Source of the DNA: Symsagittifera roscoffensis
Taxonomy: Eukaryota; Xenacoelomorpha; Acoela; Convolutidae
Assembly (NCBI RefSeq): GCF_963678635.1
Contig: NC_087065.1
Coordinates: 49,117,011-49,181,010 of the forward strand
Reading direction: 5' to 3'
DNA: 64,000 nt
Positions 27,901 to 39,511 of this stretch are shown in pieces; the first letter of the stretch is position 1; every line of letters begins with the position of its first letter. The notes beneath the pieces are model-generated. The model did no database searches. It had not been told where the DNA came from and worked only from the letters and a program-made list of their open reading frames with translations. The translations under genes were made by a program, and so were the position numbers.

Positions 27901-29900
27901 AGGATTAAGGTTGGCCGCTTTGGATGACAAGATCGCACCTTTTTCGATTCCTAACTATAAAAAATTGGTATCTAAACACCCAAAATGAGGTAATATAAAT
28001 GCTCCAAACCCGGAAAAAAATGATAGTTTTTACAACTAAGTTTGAGGTGTACAAAGCAATTAGGTCTTTTCCAAATGGTTCCAGTGCCGGTCCGAAAAGG
28101 GTTGTTTCCCAAGTTTTTGAAGACCTCCTTAGTAAATAAAACGGCACTGCTGTGCTGAGTTTCTTCAAATCGCTTACGTAGCTCCTAAATCTTGCTGAAT
28201 CACGCGGAATCACGTTTAATCCTGCTGAATCACGTTTATTCAAACCACACGGAGTTTTACGAGCAAGTTCATTGCGACTACAGTAAACCGAGTTAATTTC
28301 TTAACGAAAATTTCACCATTAAGTCGGAGGACGGCACACAGCAAGTTAATCCCGAGGCTCCATCGCTTTTTGCTGAAATAATACAGGCGCTAGAAAAAGG
28401 CTTGAATGCAAACTAAACGTTTGGTATTTAGATGATGGAAACCTAGCCGACGCTACAAGATAGTGCTCCAAGACCTTAAAAATTTATTGAAAATAGAAAA
28501 AGACGATGGCTTAAGCCTAAACACAAAATCGTGAAATATTTTTTTGGAGAGATAAAAAGTACGCAAAGCAAAGCAATTTTAGGTCAATTTCAAGAAGTTT
28601 GTCCACAAAAAAAATCAAATTCAAGGAAGAACTTGTAAGTAATCTTGGGCTCGCATCTAGCCAAATATTTTCAAAAAGAACTGCTAAATGAAAAAAATAG
28701 CTGAGCTGGAAAAAGAATTCGGAGGTTTTTGATAAACTAGATGCACATTATGCTTTTAACATCCTACAAAAATGCTTTCGCATGCCAAAACTCCTAAATT
28801 TTTTGCGTACAAGTCCAAAAAAAATTTCGGAAAAAATTGATCAAATATTAAGAAAGGTAACAAATGTGAAAATGAATTATCCACAGTTTCTGCAAGCAGT
28901 TCTCCCGGCAGCCAAAGGTGGCTTGCTTGTATCTTCTGCTCGCCTATTATCTTTACCTTACCCGCTTTTTTAACTTCAGCAGTAGGAGCGAAAGCTACCT
29001 TAAATGAAATTTTTGTTTTGCAGCACGAGTATGGATCATATATTTATGCAATTAGATATTTGGTTTGATTCAGCAAAATGTGAAGTAGTTCCAAAAAACG
29101 AAGTCCAAAAAACAGGATTGAGCCCATTTTTGATTTAAAAAATTCTCAAATGATTTTGAAACTAAAACCTAAAGATGTAAAAAGGTTCAAAGCTTACCAG
29201 GATAAGTTTGGATCGCAAAGATTAAATGTCATTTTGTGGGAAAATCTATGATTGAAATTGTCGAATCTGCAGCCAGAATTGCACTTGGGCTCCGCCTATG
29301 TTCAAAAATTTGTGAAGAACATAGATGCTTCAGCGGAAAAAGGTAACCGAAGATGATTGGCATGGCCTATCTTGTTTCAAAATTGCAGGGAGATTCTTTA
29401 GGCATTCAAATTTGAATGCTCTTACAAAAACAGAATCTAGCATCCACTCACATTCGTTCTGTTTTAGAGACACGACAACTCCACAGGACAGATCAGAAGC
29501 GACCTGCTAGGCAATTTCGGTGGTATGTAACGGTTGTTGACTCCCTAGCCTCTACTACAAAAAGTGCAGGCTCAGTTTGTAAACCCGGAACGGCGCGGCT
29601 GATGCGGATGATCGGATATCTGACATTTATAGAGATTTAACTAAAGATTGATAAATTTTTCAACCAATAGTTTTTGAAGCTCAGGATATCGCTGGCATTA
29701 GCACTGAGACTTTTCTGAATAGGCTTTTTAAAGACTTGTGCACGTGTACCGAGGAACTTAGTGCAGGTAGTTTTTTTACGCAGAGAAAATTCCTCGTAAT
29801 ACAGGTTGCGAACGCTGCCTGTGTACTCGTCACTATTGATGATAAAAACTACTTTCGGGGAAATTCATGATTTATGGAGCCAAGGGAACAAAAGCGCTGT
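27900..29900 (+). pseudogene. Decayed retroelement with RT-like polyprotein (second type)
   Basis: Shifting + frames give AIRSFPNGSSAGPK (about 28,052-28,100), a YLDDGNLAD catalytic-type motif near 28,423, a conserved stretch MPKLLNFLRTSPKKISEKID (28,782 onward) followed by LQAVLPAAKGGLLVSSARLL, a cysteine/histidine-poor RHSNL segment near 29,410, and VTVVDSL near 29,525. I associate the order (SxxGPxxL, YLDDG, PKLLxxLRTSP, QAxLPxxxGGL, RHN, VTVxxP) with an RT family common in invertebrate repeats, distinct from the LINE above. It has many stops. Its C-terminal end runs into the left arm of the first palindrome. Confidence 0.6.
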
Positions 29901-30165
29901 TTTTTATGATAGGACCGTAGCCTCATATAGGTTCAATTTTTTTGAGTCACTTTGAGAAAATTAACACCTAAACAAAAAAATCAAAGTGACTCAAAAAAAT
30001 TGAACCTATATGAGGCTACGGTCCCATCATAAAAAACTGCGCTTTTGTTCCCTTGGCTCCATAAATCATGAATTTCCCCGAAAGTAGTTTTTATCATCAA
30101 TAGTGACGAGTACACAGGCAGCGTTCGCAACCTGTATTACGAGGAATTTTCTCTGCGTAAAAAAC
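29770..30165. repeat. Giant palindrome 1 (186-bp arms, 25-nt loop)
   Basis: The left arm (29,770-29,955) and right arm (29,981-30,165) are inverted copies differing at about two substitutions and one indel. The loop (29,956-29,980) contains AACACCTAAACAAAAAAA and is flanked by TTGA and TCAA. The left arm carries the C-terminal coding remnant of the upstream RT element, so the palindrome arose by inverted duplication of its end. Transcripts across it would fold into long double-stranded RNA. Confidence 0.93.
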
Positions 30166-30184
30166 CATCCTGTTAAGTAGAAAA

Positions 30185-30893
30185 ATTTCTTCGCTTTTAA
30201 TGGTGGTTATGAATTGTTATGCTTCGGGGGGAAGATTAATTGTCAGTGCATGCAGTTTGCGGTCATCTTTTGTCAGAGTTATTGTTTTTGACATTGTCAT
30301 CTTCTGTTGTGTTCTTGCCGGAAATTGTTTTTCCTTCATTTTTTTTCTAAAGTTAACATAATCAGAAGGTCGAAACTATCATAGTAACCGAAGTTATAGT
30401 CGGGAGTCTTTTCATCACATTATTCACTCAAAATCCTCGTAACTTTCTAGATATGAAAGAGTAAAGTACAATGTGGGTAGAAAAAAACAAAGTCAGGTGG
30501 CTGGGAATTGAGCCAACCAGATTGAGAAAACTAACACCTAAACAAAAAAAATCAATCTGGTTGGCTCAATTCCCAGCCACCTGACTTTGTTTTTTTCTAC
30601 CAACATTGTACTTTACTCTTTCATATCTAGAAAGTTACGAGGATTTTGAGTGAATAATGTGATGAAAAGACTCCCGATTATAACTTCGGTTACTATGATA
30701 GTTTCGACCTTCTGATTATGTTAAATTTAGAAAAAAAAATGAAGAAAAAACAATTTCCGGCAAGAACACAACAGAAGATGACAATGTCAAAAACAATAAC
30801 TCTGACAAAAGATGACCGCAAACTGCATGCACTGACAATTAACCTTCCCCCCGAAGCATAACAATTCATAACCACCATTAAAAGCGAAGAAAT
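30185..30893. repeat. Giant palindrome 2 (about 341-bp arms, 26-nt loop)
   Basis: The arms at 30,185-30,525 and 30,552-30,893 are inverted copies with about five substitutions and one indel (about 98.5% identity by eye). The loop (30,526-30,551) again contains AACACCTAAACAAAAAAA between TTGA and TCAA, nearly identical to palindrome 1, although the arms are unrelated to palindrome 1. The arms carry the DRKLHAL-type module of the dispersed LINE-like repeat. Only 19 bp separate the two palindromes. Confidence 0.93.
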
Positions 30894-32149
30894 CCCATGG
30901 TATGCTTTTCAAAGTCTCATAGACGCAAGAACATTTACCAAAAATTAGCCAAAATCAAATGGTCTAATATGCCTTTTTTATGCAACTATATCAGGGCAAA
31001 GTCAATTCTCCAATTACCGAAAGCCGGAAGAAATCCTTCTTAGCCCTATATTTGACGTAAGACCAGCACCATAACTGAACCGGTTCAGTATGGTTACACT
31101 GACAAAGCAATTTTAGAAATTAAAATACAAAAAATAGAACAAGAGAAAAAACTGACGGACTGGTCTTGAAAATCGAGAATGGATGGCCTCTTACTATGGG
31201 AAGGAGGAGAAATTTCGTTTCACATACCTTCACTACATAAATGTCAAAAAGGCCAGATCTCTGGACGACATGAAACAGGTCATCACGATGATTGTTGGGT
31301 GCACACATAGGAAACCAACAACCCAAAAATCAGTTTCCAAAAAAACCAAGCGCCAATAATGCCAGCGTCAGGAAAAACGGTAGCGAAAAAACATTTGACA
31401 AGGTTTATCATGGAAGCGAAAATGTCGAAGGAATGAAGGAAGGTAGGAACGTTATAATCTAAAAATTTGGCGAAAAAAACTACAACAAACAGTGCAGCAC
31501 CTCAGAGCAAAAAAACACGAAAGAATGAGGTTCTCAACAATCAGGTCGTAGAGATTCATTCCTACTCTGCCATGGAAAAAATAAGACAATTTAAAAATTG
31601 AAATTTTTCAATGTAACTTGCCTTCTTACGGAGGAATGCTCACAAAAGAGAGCGTGAAATTCCACCAACTTCTTGGTCAATTTTAATACGGAAGAAAATG
31701 CCAAAAATGAAATCTAAAAGTTCCGGAGAAGACTTGGTTGGAGGAAAATTTTAGCATTTAACTATCAAAAGCCAAAGACAGTACAAGAAATAACTTGCAA
31801 AACAGGACATTAAGTTCCAGTTTATCAAAAAATGTGCAGGAGCAGTTCAGAGACAATGAAGACGAGCTATTACTAATTTACAATCTTTTCTTGTGTCAAC
31901 AAATAAGATTCTAACTCGATGAGTTTTTTCGTTAAAAAGTTTATATTTGATATTCTTGTTGATTTTGAAATTTTAAACAACTAAGTAATCCTGATTTACT
32001 TTTCTAAAAAAGTTTTCTGATTTCTGCTTTGTGAAAAAAAACAATAAAAAAACAATATCGTATATCCGGGAGTAGGCTTCCCCCATGAGTCACACTAAGA
32101 GCATGAGTCAGAAAAGACTGACGGAAACAAAACTACCAAATGACCATGC
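30894..32149 (+). repeat. Dispersed LINE-like repeat copy
   Basis: Contains, in order, the AATGG(T)CTAAT block (30,960), the GACGTAAGACC block (31,050), a module shared with 22,960-23,250 (31,160-31,420), the AACAGTGCAGCACC module (31,480 onward), the AGCAGTTCAGAGAC / AACTCGATGAG module (31,840-31,925) and the GTATATCCGGGAGTAGGCTT block (32,056). Frames are broken throughout. This copy shows the full order of modules that is split by the retrotransposon elsewhere. Confidence 0.7.
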
Positions 32150-33466
32150 TGTATTGATGGAAACGGAGACAAAAATCTGAAATCCGCTAACTGTAAACAA
32201 ATTGACATGAGAAAAACAACAAAAATAAATATTACGGATAAAACAAAAATTTTGATTGAAGATAACCAAAATCATCAGCCGTTCAAAAAAAATCTCAAAT
32301 CCGCCAAAAAATGGACGCAGGCATATCGAAGTTACGCAATCGATATACTGAAGGTTTTTCCAAAACCATTCAACAGAATATGAAAATATGAAACACAATA
32401 ACTGTGACATAGGTGATCGTAAATTGCATTCTCTGATAGTTATTGCTCTTCCAATAGAGATAAACTCAAAGCTAACATCAAAAGCGAAGGAATTTTTCTT
32501 TTTTAGGGAACGGTGTTTCTTATGGGGGCTTTTGGAAATCTCAGAGACCCGATAAAATTTACCGGACAATAGTCACATCAAATGGTGTAATTTGTTTTTT
32601 CAGTTCTACAATTACAATTAGTTTTACAATTACCGGAAGACAGCAATCATTGCCCTATAATTCAATGCGAGACCTCTATCATTACTGAGCCAGGAAAACA
32701 AAATTTTTAAAGCAGAGTAATTGCAGAAGTCGAAATTCGAACTGAAGAACAAGAGAAAAAGCTGACGGACTGGTTCTTTTATCGAAAACGAAACGCTTAA
32801 AGCTATGGGAAGGTAAACAAATCTCGTTTTACAACACTTACTTAATGAATTCTCAGAAAGCAAATCCTCTGGTCACCAGGAAAAGCGGTGCAACATAGGG
32901 AATCAACTAACAACATAGGTCGGTGCAACATAAGGATTCAACTAGCAAAAGTCATTCTCCAAAAAAACCAAGTCCCAATGATTGTACTTCATTGAAAAAA
33001 GATGTGCAACAAGAAAAAGGAGGACGAAATTAAATTTTTTTAAATATTTAAGGCGGAACTGACAAAAAAGCAAAAATCGGAAGACTAACATCTGCTATTT
33101 CGGTGAGGAAAAATGTGTTAAACAGTGCAGCGACTCAAAACCAATTAATAGGACGATATTTTCAAAAATCAGATACTCGGTTTTTCAAAGAAAACAATTT
33201 AAATGTCGAAACTAACGAAGCTGAATATTCTTCCGACGGTAGAATGCTTACAAAAAAGAGCGCAAGATTTCACCACTTCTTAGTGAAGTTAAACACAAAA
33301 GAAAGGGCCTACCATTTTGGTACAAAAATTCCAGAGAAAATTTGGTTAGGAAAACTTTTAACCATTCATCTGACATATTTTCAGTTAGTATTTCATCATA
33401 AGAACTCTTTAAAATTTATCAAAACTTATCAAATTGCACTCACTTGTCCGATTTCATTCTGTGCAC
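32150..33466 (+). repeat. 1,317-bp tandem duplication, copy 1
   Basis: It begins TGTATTGATGGAAACGGAG and is followed directly by a second copy starting at 33,467. The copies differ by scattered substitutions and a few small indels, so the duplication is recent relative to the other repeats. It contains the DRKLHSL-type module and a 123-codon open frame at 33,103-33,474 (begins MRKNVLNSAATQNQLIGRYF) with no recognised domain, possibly part of an ORF1-type protein. Confidence 0.85.
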
Positions 33467-34783
33467 TGTATTGATGGAAACGGAGACAAAAATCCGAAAT
33501 GCGCTAACTGTAAACAAATTGACATAAGAAAAACAACAAAAATAAATATTACAGATAAAACAAAAATGTTGATCGAAGATAACCAAAATCATCAGCCGTT
33601 CAAAAAAAATGTCAAATCCGCCAAAAAATGGACGCAGGCATATCGAAGTTACGCAATCGATATACTGAAGGTTTTTCCAAAACCATTCAACAGAATATGA
33701 AAATATGAAACACATTAACTGGGACATAGGTGATCGCAAATTGCATTCTCTGATAGTTATTGCTCTTCCAATAGAGAGTAACTCAAAGCTAACATCAAAA
33801 GCGAAGGAATTTTTCTTTTTTAGGGAACGGTGTTTCTTATGGGAGCTTTTGGAAATCTCAGAGACCCGATAAAATTTACCACATCAATAGTCACGTCAAA
33901 TGGTGTTATTTGTTTTTTCAGTTCTACAATTACAATTAGTTTTACAATTACCGGAAGACAGCAATCATTGCCCTATAATTCAATGCGAGACCTCTCTCTT
34001 TACTGAGCCAGGAAAACAAATTATTTAAAGCAGGGTAATTGCAGAAGTCAAAATTCGAAATGAAGAACAAGAGGAAAAGCTGACGGACTGGTTCTATTTA
34101 TCGAAAACGAAACGCTTAAAGCTATGGGAAGGTAAACAAATCTCGTTTTACAACACTTACTTAATGAATTCCAAGAAAGCAAATCCTCTGGTCACCAGGA
34201 AAAGCGGTGCAACATAGGGAATCAACTAACAACATAGGTCGGTGCAACATAAGGATTCAACTAGCAAAATTCATTCTCCAAAAAAGCCAAGTCCCAATGA
34301 TTGTACTTCATTGAAAAAAGATGTGCAACAAGAAAAACGAGGACGAAATTAAAATTTTTTAAATATTTAGGGCAGAACTGACAAAAAAGCAAAAATCGGA
34401 AGACTAACTTCTGCTATTTCGGTGAGGGAAAATGTGTTAAACAGTGCAGCGACTCAAAACCAATTAATAGGACGATATTTGCAACAATCAGATAGTCGGT
34501 TTTTCAAAGAAAACAATTTAAATGTCGAAACTAACGAAGCTGAATATTCTTCCGACGGTAGAATGCTTACAAAAAAGAGCGCAAGATTTCACCACTTCTT
34601 AGTGAAGTTAAACACAAAAGAAAGGGCCTACCATTTTGGTACAAAAATTCCAGAGAAAATTTGGTTAGGAAAACTTTTAACCATTCATCTGACATATTTT
34701 CAGTTAGTATTTCATCATAAGAACTCTTTAAAATTAATCAAAACTTATCAAATTGCACTCACTTGTCCGATTTCATTCTGTGC
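33467..34783 (+). repeat. 1,317-bp tandem duplication, copy 2
   Basis: Same content as the preceding unit. Near its start a short frame (33,434-33,700) contains KCANC within CANCKQIDIRKTT, reminiscent of, but not a complete, zinc knuckle. The 123-codon frame recurs at 34,422 and extends to 165 codons because the downstream sequence differs. Beyond 34,783 about 180 bp (ARIKGFTQF near 34,870) resemble the LINE endonuclease region at 24,100. Confidence 0.85.
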
Positions 34784-35056
34784 ACTGAAAAAAAAACAAA
34801 TTTATCAGTTCTCACAAATATACACCCGAGTTTACTGGATAAGGACAACACTAAAAGTATGCCAATTGCCGCACGTATCAAAGGATTTACGCAATTCAAA
34901 GCAAAAAACAATTTTCTGATTGGATTGGTCTGGTTAATTTTGCACTGAAAAATTTGTTTAATTATGATTCACATAATGGCAAGTAACAAAAAATTTGGAG
35001 CGCTCAGATTATGTTGTTTTTGTGTATTTTGAAAGTGAGAATGACTATGAGAGGTT

Positions 35057-35392
35057 AGGCAATCGATATACTGAAGGTTTTTCCAAAACCACTCAACAGA
35101 ATATGAAAATATGAAACACAATAACTGTGACATAGGTGATCGCAAATTGCATTCTCTGATAGTTATTGCTCTTCCAATAGAGAGTAACTCAAAGCTAACA
35201 TCAAAAGCGAAGGAATTTTTCTTTTTTAGGGAACGGTGTTTCTTATGGGAGCTTTTGGAAATCTCAGAGACCCGATAAAACTTACCGGACAATAGTCACA
35301 TCAAATGGTGTAATTTGTTTTTTTTTCAGTTCTACAATTACAATTAGTTTTACAATTACCGGAATACAGCAATCCTTGCCCTATAATTCAAT
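35057..35392 (+). repeat. Third, partial copy of the tandem unit
   Basis: Matches 32,335-32,666 and 33,653-33,985, from GGCAATCGATATACTGAAGG to CCCTATAATTCAATG, with few differences. It is separated from copy 2 by about 270 bp of other sequence. Confidence 0.8.
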
Positions 35393-36287
35393 GATCCAAA
35401 CTGCTTCCACTTGCGAAACTATAAATCAAGTTTTCATGATTTTTAAACTTTCGTAAAGCACACAAATTTCAATCTCTTATACATTTGCCCTTATACATTG
35501 TTTTTCAGCCACGAAACTTCAGTCAATGCAATCCAATTTACTGGAAAAAATTGACAAGGTCGTAACCAACAATGCCGGTTTAATTCGTACAGATCCTCAA
35601 ATCTATCTTGAAAAGGAAATGCCAAAAGTAGGAAGCAGTTCAGCAAAAATATCAAGACTCTCTGAAGTTCATACAGGAGAACAAAAAACGGAAAAGTTTA
35701 TTCAATAACACTGAGATAAAAACCGCTTTTCTTAATCAAACTTATCACAGTATTGAAGCAGAGGTTGGACCACTTGCAATGCAATACTAACAACACTTGA
35801 AAAAAAGAGCATAAAATGTAAACAAAACTGCTGTCGAAAAAAACTAAACACACAGGCACTCACTAATTGCAATACAACACAATCATAAATAAAAAAAGAA
35901 ATAACAAAAGAAAACAAAAAAAATGTAGAAAAAAACTAGGTCTACTGAAATTTTCGTATAAATCGATAAAATTTCAATCTAGGCAAACATGGCAACCAAA
36001 GCATTTGAAATTTAAATTAGCAACGGAATAAAACTGACGAAGCGGAAACAAAGCCAACAATTTTTGAGCAGACACAATTTGAGCTAAGAAAAATTTAGTT
36101 TTGTTAAAAAAAGTTTCGAGTACTCTAAAAAACAATGAACAGCACTTGCATAGCCAACTGACAATTGAAAAACAGAAATGAACGCAAATAAACTGACATG
36201 TTTTTTGAAAAAACCTCAATCTTCGGTTTAAAGAAAAAAATTATATGGTGCTAAGCCCCTTTGAGTTTCTAGAAAAATTTATATTGG
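35393..36287. other. Gene-free AT-rich sequence
   Basis: One 60-codon + frame (35,526-35,708, MQSNLLEKIDKVVTNNAGLI...) has no recognised motif. The rest is A-rich with many stops on both strands. Confidence 0.5.
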
Positions 36288-36592
36288 ACAATTTTTTCAT
36301 GAAATTAACCCAGTTTGGGAAAACCTGGTCAATACACAAAGATATTATTTCGAAAATAGAGTCGATCACGTTTTCTGTAATCTTTCCACTTATGCTGTTT
36401 GATAATGGAGTTTACTTTCCTTTTAACAATGAAAATGCACTGAATTTGGAAAAACGCATAACTCAAACCGTGAAAATCAAAATTAAACTTCAACAAAGGT
36501 TAAGATTTTTTCCTGAAAAAAGTAACAAAACTAAAAATTACCAAAACCTATATAAGAGACTTCATTTTAATCATTACTCTTAAAAACTGCTT
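36288..36592 (+). repeat. AT-rich dispersed repeat family B, copy 1
   Basis: Shares with 37,075-37,445, 37,600-37,880, 42,690-43,035 and 52,330-52,850 an ordered set of blocks: a lysine-rich AAATTAACCCA start, ATCACGTTTTTCGTGA-like hairpin block, TTTTAACAAAGGAAATGAACTGAA, AAACCGCAAAAATG, GACTTTTTCCTGAA and CCTATATAAGAGTCTT near the end. Length is about 300-370 bp. It has no coding capacity and is probably a non-autonomous element. Confidence 0.6.
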
Positions 36593-36710
36593 ACAGCACA
36601 AGAAACATCAGGGATGCGGCAACTAAGCTGACAAAACTTGAGCAACAAACAAAAGTCCAATTCAACTTTTTACAAAAAAAAACAATTTCAGTTTCATACA
36701 TGCTGAGAAA

Positions 36711-36788
36711 ACAAGGTCCCACCGGGACTTGAATCATAGCCCTAAGGGTTCAAAGGCAACCAATCTACCTCTAGGCCACGTGGTGACA
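36711..36788 (-). other. tRNA-like sequence, degenerate
   Basis: On the - strand a 76-nt stretch has an A-box-like GTGGCCTAGAGGTAGA and a B-box-like GATTCAAGTCCC with normal spacing, ending near GGTGGGACC. T-stem and acceptor pairing are poor, so it is a tRNA pseudogene or the head of a tRNA-derived SINE. Confidence 0.45.
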
Positions 36789-37074
36789 ATCCTGCAAACT
36801 GTTAAGGTTCAATAATAGAAAAAGAAAGAAAAGCAAGTAAGATTTGTAAGAAAAATTTTTTAACGGAGAAAAGTCTAGTTCCCGGTTACAAGGCACTTGC
36901 TCTCGTAAGTATTAGTAATTTAAAACTAGTAATTAGTTTCCATCAAAGACTAAACTGAGTTTCACATGAAGCGCTCGTAATGGTGAAAACCCTGAACATA
37001 GCTAACAGAAATTTTGAAGAGTCAATGAACGCAAGTGAACAGAAAAAAAAACTCTGTTTCATTTTCAAAATGAA

Positions 37075-37445
37075 ATTATTGATCACATTATTTTGATAAA
37101 ATTAACTCATTTTCAAAAAACTGGATTAATAATCTTATTTTTTTTCCGCTGGCAAATCTGGAAAATAAATTCAACTTGCGAAACTATAAATCAAGAGTGC
37201 AATTTACCTCACTTCCAGCAATAGAATTTAAATTGAACCAAAAAAAGTCCGCCGATACATAAATGTATTCATAAATGCGTTAAAATTTTTCAATGCACAT
37301 CTGTAAATTATAAGAGTATTTATAAGAGAGTATTTATAGGAGGAGACTTTTTCCTGAAACAAAAACACAAAAAAATCACCACGACTTATATAAGAGTTTT
37401 AAATAGTTTCATCGACTCTTTAAAAATCCGACTGCACTTTAGGAT
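37075..37445 (+). repeat. AT-rich dispersed repeat family B, copy 2
   Basis: Contains CGCTGGCAAATCTGG, GACTTTTTCCTGAAAC and ACTTATATAAGAGT in the family order, with about 120 bp of unrelated sequence in the middle and a short internal repeat of AAGAGTATTTAT near 37,310. Confidence 0.5.
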
Positions 37446-37599
37446 AGTTTTGGTGGATTTTCGGGAAAAAAACAGAAGCAAGTAAATTGAAGTTTGAAAA
37501 TTTGTTTTCATTATTTTGACAAATTTTTCCACTCACGCAATGTTTTTTTTTCTGAAAACTTTATGCAATTCAAAAACAATTTTTGAGCAGCACTTTTTT

Positions 37600-37880
37600 G
37601 ATTAAACTAACCCAAAATGAGAAATCTGGATCATTGGTTAAATTTTTATTCCGCTGGGAAATCTGATAATTAAAGTCCATTTTCAAAATTAGAAGTCGAA
37701 CACGTTTTTCGTGATTTTTACGTTCGATTACAAAGGAAACAAACTGAACTTGAAAAATTTCAGAAGTAAAACTGCAAAAAAGTCAGTTTGAGCCTGAACA
37801 AATTTGAAGACTTTTTCCTGAACAAAAACAAAGAAAAAAACATAATCGGGACCTTTGTAAGTCTGAACTACGCTCATCAA
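37600..37880 (+). repeat. AT-rich dispersed repeat family B, copy 3
   Basis: Contains CCGCTGGGAAATCTG, CACGTTTTTCGTGATTTTTACG and GACTTTTTCCTGAAC in the family order. Confidence 0.55.
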
Positions 37881-37892
37881 ATTAGAAAAACT

Positions 37893-37968
37893 GGCATGGT
37901 CTCAGATTCGAACGCTAGATACTTGGCGACTCAGCCCCGCTCTTAACCACTACACTACTGGACCCACC
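37893..37968 (-). other. tRNA-like sequence, degenerate
   Basis: On the - strand TAGTGTAGTGGTTAAGAG is a perfect A-box match and GCGTTCGAATCTGAG a good B-box match, 33 nt apart. The cloverleaf stems do not pair well, so a functional tRNA is unlikely. Probably a tRNA pseudogene or SINE head. Confidence 0.5.
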
Positions 37969-37999
37969 TTTTTCTGAAAATTAGCTTCATTAAAAAAGC

Positions 38000-39511
38000 T
38001 AGCTATAAAATAATTCAAGTGATTGTTAAATTAGTTGTTAAGTAGCAAAAATCTATATTCCATTATGATTACGCTTACTTTTCTCAAGCGTATAAAAAAG
38101 TCGAAAAAACTAGATCTACTATATAAGAAAAACAGCCAAAATCTGAATCAGAAGATTTGAATGTTAAATAAGCACCCCAACAAAGATTTACGAAACGGCC
38201 ACTACGCCAAATACTTGAGCAGACATATTGAACCGGAAAGAAAAACGTTTTTATCAAAAACAAATATGTAACTCGATTTTTTAAAGTCCTCTCACTTAAA
38301 ACACGCACTTAAACAATTTATTAGCTCATAAGAGGCAATATGAGGACGCAAAGCCGATATAAAATAAGTCGAAACGTTGTGAAGCCGGTTAGGTAAAAAA
38401 TAAAAATTTTGAAATTTTAACAAATCGGGGTTGGTAAATTTACCACTAACATGAGACAACTTTCGGATATGAAGCAGATTTGAAAAGCAGACATGCTCAA
38501 AAATTCTATTGAGTGGCAACGCACAGATTGCAACTTAAATTTTGAGATCCTGCGAACAAACGGTTGCAATACCTCTGCTTATAGCAAGGCTAATCAACAA
38601 CACCAAATATGAAACCGCTTATCGAAAATATCGAATTCGTACTTGCTAACTTGGCCTATCTATTTAAAGAGACGGCTTCAAGGTCCTCAAAGAACCAAGT
38701 TGAATTCCAAAAAGGAACAAATTGTCAGATTGACAGAATCAACTAGACAACTGTGGCAAAACAAAACATTTTGCATGGTTAGAACTGGACGAGATATCGT
38801 ATTTACAAAGAAGTAATCAACATCTTAAAAACCACTTTATCCTTCCGGAATTAAATGGACCTCGTTAACGATATCCTTCCCTATAATGAATAACCCAACA
38901 GTACCTATGTGTACAAATACTAAACCTATCAACGAGTTATTCGCTTTTGTAATATGGGGATTGTTAACGGGATCCAATAAATTACCTAGCCACGTATAGA
39001 ACTGCACAAAGATAGGGGTCATTTATATGTTTTTACCACACGTCGCCAGAAGATTTCATAGAACAGCGAACAGATAAACAAGGTCAAAACAAAGATCAAA
39101 CTCAAAGTTTTGAATCCAAAGAAAACAGATCAATTTTAATGTCACCGTCTGAGCTGAACACACAATTTCCGATTAAGTATATCGGCTCAACTTGCCCAGA
39201 AATATCGGGCGCGATATTTTTAATTTGATTGCATTTATTTTAAGGTTTGTTTGGATAGCAGTCCATAATCTTACGATATCGAACTGAATCAGGTTGCTTT
39301 CTATCATACAGAGACTCATTTTTTTACCTTATAGTTTATTAAGTTCAAACAGTTGCACCCTATATGTCTCGGTAAGTTTAGCCAGTACCTCTAACGCATG
39401 AGATGGTAGAACGAGTGGAAGAAGCAACTAAAACAAATTATCACAGTAATTCATATAAATACTGGCAGTTTTCTATTATAATAGTTTTGGTATATTTTCG
39501 AGATTTCTTCT
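38000..39511. other. 3' flank of dyskerin gene, no confident gene
   Basis: AT-rich sequence with a CGGTTGCAATACCTCTGCTTAT short-repeat module near 38,560. The only item of note is the small frame at 38,837-39,022, listed separately. Confidence 0.5.
38837..39022 (-). CDS. Small open frame with one hydrophobic segment, unidentified
   Basis: On the - strand 61 codons are open. Residues about 28-47 (SLIGLVFVHIGTVGLFIIG) form one plausible membrane segment, with a hydrophilic tail ending HLIPEG. A good splice acceptor (CTATCTTTGTGCAG) lies inside the frame just before FYTWLG, so the true feature may be a terminal exon of about 54 codons. I do not recognise the family. Unlike neighbouring intergenic DNA, the codons read as ordinary protein. 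It could also be a fragment of organellar origin. Confidence 0.3.
   Translation of the reverse strand: MTPIFVQFYTWLGNLLDPVNNPHITKANNSLIGLVFVHIGTVGLFIIGKDIVNEVHLIPEG

Noticed and set aside
29770-30893. Library-adapter or amplification chimera as the cause of the palindromes
   Set aside because: The loop matches no sequencing adapter I know, arms differ from each other by several substitutions and indels, and the two loops differ slightly. Not fully excluded; long reads would settle it.
36245-36583. 112-codon + frame as a gene
   Set aside because: It lies inside a family B repeat copy and is K/N-rich as AT-rich DNA predicts; the other copies do not keep the frame.
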